64,000 nucleotides of DNA from Martensiomyces pterosporus (taxonomy: Eukaryota > Kickxellomycota > Kickxellomycetes > Kickxellales > Kickxellaceae): assembly GCA_025201845.1 (NCBI GenBank), contig MU603949.1:10911-74910 (forward strand), read 5' to 3'. Of the stretch, positions 37,998 through 47,300 are shown one piece after another. The translations under genes and the position numbers were made by a program. Numbering within the stretch: the stretch's first letter is position 1; each line of letters begins with the position of its first letter. Below the pieces are notes generated by a model. It was given only the letters and a program-made list of their open reading frames with translations, had not been told where the DNA came from and ran no database searches.

Positions 37998-39887
37998 CTA
38001 TGATTCGTTGACTGTCCGGATGACTCGGTTTACCCGCTGCCGCACGCTATCCTTCACCTGCAGTTCGTCGCCATCTGCCTCGCTAGCCCTGGCAGCCGAT
38101 GGCGCCGAGGGCTGGTGGTGGCTGCTGCTGTTCAGCAGGGTAGCAGCGCCTAGTCCTGGCGTGTGCAGCAGCGAGTTGTAGCTGCCCCCAGCCCTTGATC
38201 CACTACTGAATAGCCGCGGTCCATTTACAGCAGTGGCGCCCATGGACGTGCTAGAAGAAAGGCCGACGATGGGCCGCAGCTGCGGCGACATCCCGTACAC
38301 AGATGGCGCCGCAGACCACGGCTGCTGGGGGTTATTTGGTGCGCGCATGGCGCTGTGGCCAAATAGCATGGGTGGCTCCTCGGGCGTGAACATGCGTGGT
38401 GGCATGCTCACCGGCACTCCCATCGGTGGGCTGGAGTTGGGGTTGCCTGCTCGCGAGAGCACGCCGGTGCGTTTGGGGTGAGGCGGAGGCAGCTGCGTGT
38501 TGTAGTCGGGCGGGAGGTCGGCTACGGGCGGGCCCTGGGGCGAGTTGGCGCGGTTGTTCTCAGCAGTGGCAGGGCGAGCCACCGTGTTACTGGGGTGAAG
38601 AGCGGCTGCTGTGTGCGACGGCGTTCCTTGCTGGTTACCTGGGGCGGCGGCGGGCGGCGGCTTTGGCGTGAATGGGTGCTTGATCTTGATGCGCTTCTCG
38701 TTCGGCATCACCAGTTCCTTGGCAAACGCCGCCTGCAGCTTCCTGCTAATCACAGATGTCAGCATGGGCAGGTTTTGCACCTTGGCTTTACTCCCAACCA
38801 GCGTCTGCACGTCGAACTCGAGCACATAGTCGGGCAGGATGGCTACTGACACAGAGGGCTCCAAAGAGGCGCTGTCAAACTCTATCGCCATAGTGCCAGT
38901 AAACTTGACCAGCGAGACAACCATCGATACGGGAAGCGCAGCCACAGAGGGCCGTGGCCAGTTGACCAGAACGCGGGTGTTGAATCCCAGTGTGATCTCG
39001 TCGTGGAGCGCCAGATCGAGTTCCGCACGCATCCCCAGAGATCCGGACGAGGGAACCATGCGGGCACTCAAAATGCGGAGAAAGTCGGATCCCAGCGAAA
39101 ACTGCGTGATTCTGATGCTGTCGATGACCGATGGCCGGAGCTCGCCGTTGAGGGCCTCGCTGATCACGCGTACCAGGCGGTCGTGGCGCTCGGCGTCAGC
39201 GCGGAATTTGGCGATAATCTGGGCCAAAAACACCGTGAGCCAGTCGCACGACTCGGGTGCGTGCGAAAGGAGGTCGTAGGAGGTCCGCGAGAGGATCTCC
39301 TTGTGCATCTTGTTCAGCTCCTCAGCTAGGTCGTCTGGTTTGGCTTCCTTGGGTTTGCGCGAGAAGATCATGAACTTTGACAGCCCGAACCCCCCTTCCT
39401 GCACCACCGTAGTACCGCCGGATTTGCTCGCTTGAGAGCCGTTGGCGGCTGTCGTGGTGATATCCTCATCGTCGGCGCGTTTTTTGTCGGAGTGGGCACC
39501 GAGGGGCTCTTCAAAGAGGATGTATTTGATCGCCATCACTAGAAGCACTAGCATGCTGAATTGGCCCAGGATGAAGCCTTGCATGAAGGTCGGCTGCCAG
39601 ACCCACAGCCATTGCACAAACTGGGGCATTCTGATCGCTATTACATGGCGTGATTCTGCGATAGCCGCCGCCGCTGCTGCTGCTTTCGCTGCTCTTGTGG
39701 CTTCTGTAAGCGCCGTTGCCGTCGCTGTTATTTGGTCGGTGCCTGTGAGAGCCACTGCTGTTGTAAGCGCTGTCGTAATTCCAGAGGCTATTGCTGTTGC
39801 TGTTGCTATTGCTGTTGCTGTTGCTGTCGTCGAAGCAATGGGTGCTGTGGACACTGCTGTCGTTACCTGCTGTGCTAGCGACTCCAT
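37998..39887 (-). CDS. MMM1: Mmm1, ERMES ER-mitochondria tether subunit
   Basis: 629 residues from the ATG at 39887. The N-terminal 85 residues are an Ala/Thr/Ile-rich low-complexity stretch, likely luminal. One transmembrane helix follows (about 102-124, FMQGFILGQFSMLVLLVMAI). The SMP lipid-transfer domain (about 190-420) begins ESCDWLTVFLAQIIAKFR and continues with IRITQFSLGSDFLRILSARMVP, LGFNTRVLVNWP and ALPVSMVVSLVKFTGTM, all Mmm1 landmarks. The Pro/Ser-rich C-terminal 200 residues are longer than in yeast Mmm1. Mmm1 pairs with Mdm12 in ERMES, moving phospholipids between ER and mitochondria. Confidence 0.93.
   Translation of the reverse strand: MESLAQQVTTAVSTAPIASTTATATAIATATAIASGITTALTTAVALTGTDQITATATALTEATRAAKAAAAAAAIAESRHVIAIRMPQFVQWLWVWQPTFMQGFILGQFSMLVLLVMAIKYILFEEPLGAHSDKKRADDEDITTTAANGSQASKSGGTTVVQEGGFGLSKFMIFSRKPKEAKPDDLAEELNKMHKEILSRTSYDLLSHAPESCDWLTVFLAQIIAKFRADAERHDRLVRVISEALNGELRPSVIDSIRITQFSLGSDFLRILSARMVPSSGSLGMRAELDLALHDEITLGFNTRVLVNWPRPSVAALPVSMVVSLVKFTGTMAIEFDSASLEPSVSVAILPDYVLEFDVQTLVGSKAKVQNLPMLTSVISRKLQAAFAKELVMPNEKRIKIKHPFTPKPPPAAAPGNQQGTPSHTAAALHPSNTVARPATAENNRANSPQGPPVADLPPDYNTQLPPPHPKRTGVLSRAGNPNSSPPMGVPVSMPPRMFTPEEPPMLFGHSAMRAPNNPQQPWSAAPSVYGMSPQLRPIVGLSSSTSMGATAVNGPRLFSSGSRAGGSYNSLLHTPGLGAATLLNSSSHHQPSAPSAARASEADGDELQVKDSVRQRVNRVIRTVNES
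39788..39828. repeat. TTGCTG/TTGCTA hexanucleotide repeat in MMM1
   Basis: About seven tandem hexamers. On the minus strand they encode alternating Ala and Thr/Ile near the Mmm1 N-terminus. Confidence 0.8.
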
Positions 39888-41303
39888 TTACATAAGCACA
39901 AATGCCATTCAGGCGAGCCAATTGCAAAGAGCACAAGGAATTGAGCTTGAAGTGGAAATCTACAGGTATTCAGGAGAGTGTGTTCATAAGCGGAAGAGGG
40001 AGAGGAGGTGACGCTGGCAGCTGCCACAAAACAAAATGCTGCTTGGCAATATCGCGTAAACTCGCGCTTCCTCATGAGGTGGCTGTAGCGGTGGATCGCA
40101 AAATCAGCAGAGGCGGCTCGCAATTGGCTTTTGCCGTTGTAGTCTGCCAGTATTGTCACCAGCCTCAGCAGCAGACAAGCGGCCATGACCAGAGCGCCAG
40201 AGGGCTGTCCTCACCCTCCCCAATATCAGACCCCCAATGCCAGAGCAGGCCACAGCGGTCCGGGACGAGTCTGCGCTGCAGCTTGCAACCGCGAAATTCC
40301 ATGTCGTCCCCCGGCTCCTAGTCGCCTGGCCTTGAGATGTCTCCCCAAGCAAGCCATATAGCACCAAGCCTCGCTCGCTTCTGATTGGCCATGCGGAATT
40401 GTTATTGTTAAGCACAAAGGCGCATGCTTCACACGTTCCTCAGCCTTCAGGCCAAGGCTGCCAAAAAGGTCTGGCTGTGTGCCAGCTGCCCTTTTGCTCG
40501 GAATTCAACCTCCTCCCTCAGCTTCTGCCTCATTCCTCAGCACAGCTCGCTCGCCTTGTATCTTGTAATTTCAGTTCTCCATACCCAAGCCCCCTTTGCG
40601 TGCACACGCTGTACTTGTTACCCGCTGCGTGAGAAGAGGGTGCATATATGGTATCCCAGTCCTCCATTACTAAATTTGTACTTTGCTTCACTTCCTCTCT
40701 ACGTCCGCAGCGACGCAGCTGCCTCATACACAGCCCAGAAACGCATACACGGCAAGTGAGGCCTTCTGCTGAATACACGCTCTGCGATTCGCATTTCTCT
40801 CGCTGCAGCAGCACAGAAAGCGCACACGTCGACCGGACACCGCAGCCCCAGTAGAGCCATCGGCACACGCTACCTGCTTAAGACGCCGGGCCTTTTTTGG
40901 TTGCCGTTTGTTTTTCGCCGGCCAGAATAGACAAGGTAAGCTGGCTTGATTTGGTCACTAGGAGCCGCAGCCCTTGCTCTTGTGGTGGGTGGTGGAGGAG
41001 CGTGTCTGAATACCCCTGTGTTCTCATCAATTGGCAGCGCGCTGAGCTGAGCTGCGCTCTGCTTCGTGCCTTATCTGGGAGTAGGAGGGTGCGGATGTGG
41101 CATATGCATGTCTCTCTTCTTCTTTCCTGCATGAACTCGTGGATGCGCCTCCTTCCTTATATATTTGCCTCATAGACCCCAGCCTACTGCGTCTACCTTC
41201 TTGCATGCTCCATTAGCAGCCTCTACCACTGTAGCTCGGATACACATACACAGGCGAGCATATTTGAATCCGGCCATACGCACTAGAGAAAGATATCTTT
41301 TGA
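39888..41303. other. Divergent 1.4-kb promoter region, MMM1 / RIM15-like kinase
   Basis: No gene is supported. The plus-strand half from about 40480 is pyrimidine-rich, a common leader composition here. It holds a CATATG at 41101 and a TATATAT word at 41158-41164, about 140 bases before the kinase ATG. Short upstream ATGs are present in the presumed leader. Confidence 0.5.
41158..41164 (+). promoter_or_regulatory. TATA-like element before the RIM15-like gene
   Basis: TATATAT lies about 140 bases upstream of the ATG at 41304. The spacing suits a TATA box with a short leader. It is based on sequence only. Confidence 0.35.
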
Positions 41304-44300
41304 ATGGACACGCGGGCAGATACAGAGCCAAATTCTGGCGTGTCTGGCAAAAACGCACCACCGCCATCGCCGCGGCCAGAGGCAGTAGGGCCATTAAGGC
41401 CAAAGGAAGGTGCCGCCACCAAAATCACAGCCTCTATCGCCACCACAACCACCACGGCCTCTACACCAGCGCCCAGAAATTCGAGTGCAAACAGCGATAC
41501 GCATGCCCCCAATACCACAGCGGCTCTCTTGACGCAACCATCGTTTGATCCGCATGAAACCCCAACGGCTCGTCGTGCGGGCAGGAGCAGCAGCGGACTT
41601 GGGCTGCATCATCATCAGCAGCAGCAGAACTCGTCGCTTTTTAGTGCAAACACGCGCACCATGAGTGTCCACACTCCAGAAAACGCATCTATCTACTCGG
41701 GGCGGTCTATAATGGACTCGGTATCTGGAGAGCCGAGGCCACCGTCGCAAAGGTCCGGCGGAATGAGCTTTGTTCACAAGCTGCGACGGCTCTCGAGCGC
41801 CGCACTTCACGGCAAGGTAAATCGGCTATTTGCGCGCTCATCTAATCCGTCGCAGGACAGCTTGCTGGCAAGTGCACCAAGTAGCCCAACCACGCACTCG
41901 CCGCTTGACGCCACGCCGGGTAACCACAGCAGTGGGACTGAAGCGCAGTCAGCGGATAGACGCAAAGGGTGGCCATCGGCGTCGCACAGCATCCGCACGA
42001 CGCCTTCGTCTAACACCATACCGTTTGCTGGCAGCCCTGCAGCAGAATGGCGGGCAAGCAACGCGCAGGACTTGCCACCGATCCCACCAAACTCGATATC
42101 ATCCAGGCGCGCTCGTGCACTTACAGAAATGGCCACTCCGACTGCAGCTAGGACTACGGCCGAGTCTGAGGAGAACGAGCCTGAAGACGCACCCGCAAAT
42201 GCCTTGCTGCACAGCACCACAACAACAGCGCAGAGGATCGCGCAGCCCAAGGCGAAGGGGATCAACTCGCCGCTGGTGGCTAGTCCGCTGTCGCGCAAGT
42301 CTATCCATGCCCCAGAGCACATACCAGAATCAGACGATATTGAGGACGAGCGTACTGACGAAGACGCGCCGCATCGCAGCGATTCGGAGCTCGTTGACGA
42401 TGGGCGGTATCTCCGCCCAGCACCTACACCGCGGCCGAGCAGGAGCATATTCCCGCAGCTGTCGCGGTCCTCTTCGCAGTCTCAGAGCATCGAAGAGGGT
42501 CGGATTTGCCGGATACGGTCAACAGAGTCCTCGGGTAGCGTCGCTTCCGAGACTCACAGGCGCGCCCTGGCTCAGCGGCTGAGCTACCAGTTTGGCGAGG
42601 ACTACACGAATGAACTGGCCATGCATGCTGCACACACGCCTAGTCCGCCTGACAAGAACCTAGTCAGGTCGCAGTCTCAGGTCGCAAGCGACACGCGAAC
42701 ACCAACGGCGCAGCGTAGGCGCACCGCTCTGAGCACCGTTGACTGGTCGGACTCTAGCAGCTCGCTCTCGCGACACAACTCTGACCAGCGCTTCTCACCG
42801 CCACCGCCGCACCCGAGCGGCAGCGCTACGCGTACAAGACAAGGGAGTGCGCTTAGCCTAGACTCGCCGTCCAGCGCCATGTCGTCCTCGTATCAGATCC
42901 GGCGTAGAGTCAGCTCGGGGCTGTTCCGCAACCCAAGCACAGGTGTTTCGTCGCGCAGCTCGGTATCGATAGTATCGGATTCTCTGCAGTCGTGGGCATC
43001 TGCTGCGTCAAATGTCGATGGCACAGATGCAGGCGCCAGTCAGCGGCATCGTGCTCAGGGCGTGGACTCGCCTGATGGGAATCGGGATGGCACCGGCGGG
43101 ACGGCTTATCAGCATGGCTGGGTGACGCCGTCTAGCCAGCAGGGGTACTTCGACCCGTCGCTGCTTGATTGGAGGTTTACGCATGATGGGGGGGCCACAA
43201 TCCGCACACATTCATCGGCGTCATCGACAGCGCAAGACACGATTAGCCACGGAAACGTGGCTCCATTGCTGCAATCTGTCGGATACGGCGTCCAGGAGCT
43301 GCGCCATGGCAGCAGCCCGAGTGCACCGTTCAGCATGGACATTAGGCGTACGGGCAGCGCTGCGTCTCGCATGTCATCAGCAGGCGCGGCGAGTCCTGAC
43401 ACCTCCCTGCATAGATACCCGAGCGAGACTACAGAGTACGAGGCGTCTTCGGTAGCGTCAACGGCGTCGAATGCATGGAGCGCCGGCGGCACACCACCGC
43501 CGGCTGTGCATGTGCATGTGCCGCAAGTCGCCCGGCCGCGTGGCGGGTCGCAGCCAGTCCACCTTGCGCGGGCAGCGACGACCAATGCCATTAGGCTGAA
43601 GGAGAAAAGCATTGCGCAGTCAAATGACCGTAGTGCGCCAGACAGGCGTGCAAGCACAGCCGCGCGTGTGGAGTCTGGCTCTACCCCCGAGCCCCCTGAC
43701 ATCGACGATGTGTTAGAGCAGAGCAGCGCACGCAATCGACTGCGTGCTACATCGACGTCCATGCAGCTGGACTCCAGGATCGCGCCTGATCGAATCCACC
43801 AGCATATATCAACGCAGTCCGTTCCAGCCGGACCCGGCAAATCGCCTAGCGTTGGAGACGGTGGCTCTACGGCCTCTGAGGGATCTCCGCCGCGCCAGCA
43901 CCACCTCCACCACAGCGCCAGCCAGCCTCAGCACCATGGTAGACATGTCCACCACGCGAGCCTGAACCAGCCGCATAGTATCGTCACCAGCTTGCCATCC
44001 AGCCGGCCGGGCTCTTCAATGTCGCTGTACACGATGTCGCCGGTGTCCAGCAGTGCTGGCGAAGACCACATGCTGCTGCCGCCGCTGTGGCAGCCGTCCG
44101 TCGCAATGCGCTCCAGCCCCGATCGCTCTAGCGACATACATGTAGCTAGTGCAGGGCTGCACACGCCGTCGTCGACATCGTCGCCTCCTGCCCACCACAG
44201 CGCAATCAGCCACCAGCTCCGTCTGAACACGTCTTCAGTGCAGCGCAGTGCATCTGGCCACAGCGTATCCAGCGGCATCAGCGAGCTTTTGGAGCCCTCA

Positions 44301-47300
44301 AGCGTCAGCCTTGCGCGTAAAGATGCGCTCTGGCAGGTGCTTGTCGTGTCAAAGTCGCGCGCAGACACAGAGGTCGACAAGATACTGAAGAACTGGAAGG
44401 AGACGGACAATGGCAACATCGTGTGCTCTCTCGACACAGAATCAAAGTCGGGAATGGAGGACGACGACGCGATGATCCTCAAGGTCAAGCGCGGCCACCG
44501 CAGATCGGCGTCCGATGTCGTGCGCATAGACGGGGAGAGAAACGAGTTCCGGCGTCGGGTCATCGACCTGACCAATTTGATACGCAGCTCTTCGGTCTCG
44601 GAGCTCAGCAACGAGGGATTCACTAGCGGAATCACTGCACAGCTGTATGGGCTGCTTACTGAGCAGCGCACTCGGTTCTCTGCAGATGCAAATATTGGCG
44701 CTCTTATCCTGGACGTGCTCTATCAGTTCTCCGCGGTCTCGCAGACTGTCAGCCAGCTGTCGTTCCCTCTGACCGTGTTCACTGGGCCTCGGAGCGTGAT
44801 GTCTGGCGACGCTTCGCCTGCGGCCAGCCAGTACCCGAGTCCCCTGCTGGCTCCTGATGCGTCGTCCTCGCGTGGAACGTCTGGCATGCTTCCGTCGCTC
44901 TCATCGGCACTAGCATCTCAGCCCGAGGGCTCGGACACTCGCAGCGCTAGCGGCAGTGTCAGTGGCAAAGAAGCAGCTGACCAGGCCACCGTATTGTCGC
45001 CAGCATTGCCGGGGTCGTCTCGGGTTGACGGAACTCCAGGTGCTGATTCTGCTGCCTTGAGAGACCATGGAGGCAGCGCTGTTTCTGCAGCGCCTATGGC
45101 AGCGAGGCACACAGCGACACCCCACCCGGACTCGCACGCTGGGAGCGGAACGGCTAGCCGTGCGCGGCCCTCTGACTCCCTCTCACGGATGTCGAGCCCT
45201 CGTCTGCTTCCTGGAACGGCACACAGCTCCACCGCGTCGCTTCTCTCGCTGGCAGCGCCTGCGATTGCTGGAGCAAGCGCCAGTGCAGGTGGATCAATTG
45301 GCCGGGCTGCTGGCGCCGGTAGCGCCACTCCCATGTCGCTGCACTCTGCCATCGGATCGCAATCACGCCAGCGGTCGTACTTTTTGATGCCTGGCACGCC
45401 CTACTCAGCTGGGATGACTGTGGATACCCCAGACTCCGAGGCCGAGCTGCCTGCCCGCCCATCGCTGGATGACACACACATCAGGCACACGCTGGCTCAC
45501 CAGTCTAGTAGACTGAGTGTTTCGTCGGATGCTGCAGATGGCCACCATACTGGCCAGCGCACCAAACGCGCGTCACTACAGCCACAGCACCAGCAGATGC
45601 CAAAGCAGCAGAACCCCCACCACCTCCACCGCAGAGATCAGGAGCAGGACCAGCATTCAGTTGTTCCAGTCACGCCAAAGCGTATCACCCGTCCGGCGAC
45701 GATGTACATCTCAGCGAGTGGATACAACCCATTGGACCGTGGACCCGACTCGATGTCGCGCCAAGAAAGGCTTGCACGGCTGCTGAGCCAGGAGGAGGAC
45801 TTTGGCGAGAGCGCGCCGAACTCTCCAATTGCCACGCCGATTAAACCGACTTTGGGCATGGATATGGAGGTGGCAGGCGTGCAGAGGCAGAAGCAGCAGC
45901 CTGCTTCTGCGAAGACTGTGAGGCCTGAGCAACTCACCAACTTGGAGTCGCAGGACAGCATCTCTGTGGCTGGTGTGTCGTTGGCTCCAGGCGCGCAGAC
46001 CACAGCAAAGCCCGGCGTCTCAACGGCTGTGCCAGATACCAAAGCCGCACACCAGGGCACCGAAGATGAGACACCAGCCACCTCGCAAGAAGCAGTGGCA
46101 TCAAGCCGCCAATCTTTCACTGGTCAAAAGCTGCCTGACCACAGCAAAGGCGATATGGTTGCTAGCAAAGCAGATAGAGCGGCTACTGCTGCCAGGCCCG
46201 AAACTCAGGGCGAGTCCCTGCAGCTGAGGACTGGTGTAGGTGCTCCTGTCGACGAGGAAACAGTAGTGTGTCGGTTGTGCGAGCGCAGGTTCTACCGGCA
46301 CGATCTCAACATGCACTCGGATATGTGCGTTCTGGAGCAAACGCGCGCAATGAAGCTTGAGGAAGCCAACCAGCGCATCAAGCGGCTACGCGATTCTGCT
46401 GGCAAGCGCTTGTCTGACCTCAGAAAGGTGCGCAAGTGGGACAAAGTGGCCATTCGCGAAGCCGAGCGCGTTGTGCGAGTGGCAGAGCGTGCCATTGTCT
46501 GGCCCGATGGCGAGAGCCACCATGACCTTATCGTAGCCAAAGCCAAGTTCGCCAAGTACACCGAGAAGCTTGAGCGTATCACAGGCACTAGCTCTGCACC
46601 GCCAGGCGTACATAGCCCCGCAGCCGACTTTGCAGCCGCCACTGCTGCGCTGGCAACGCCCACGTCTGCGAATGGGCTTCCTCGCGCCGACATCGAGACG
46701 ATGTGGCTCGCAAAGCAGCTCCTGGGTAGGATCCAGGAGAAGTGCACGATCATCGAGGAGTTTGACAAGGAGTTCAGTCGACTGGAGAGGCAGGCGGCCC
46801 TGACACGCGAAGCGGAGAGCGCAGGCGGTGGAGGAGAGTCGACAGACAATCTATTGTCGCTGCCTGCAAAGCAGTCGGATGAGCAGTTCTTGCCCACTTG
46901 GTCGCAGCTGTCGCAGTTCAACAACCGCAGCCCGTCGGGATCGGCACGGACCAGCATTGATATCGCCCACTCGCATATCCAGTCCGAGTCTGGGTCAGCG
47001 ACACCCGACTTGGGCACGCTGCACATGCTTGGGATTGGTCAAACCCGAGGCAGTAGGGGTGACTCGTTTGCGCTGGGTCGCAGACAGTCCAAGCCACAGC
47101 GCCCCAATCGGCGCAGCTTCAGCCGTTCGGCGAAAAATGGTATGGACTTTGCTGACGCCGACTCACACGCAAGCGGTGGGGGGTCTCGTAAGCTGGTATC
47201 GCTCTTTGCAGCCTTGTTCCGCGGCCACCATGGCGGGTTTGGCCGTAGCAAGGAGGCTGGTGGTCCAACCGCCCTTCGGCGTAAGAACTCGCCCTCGTCC

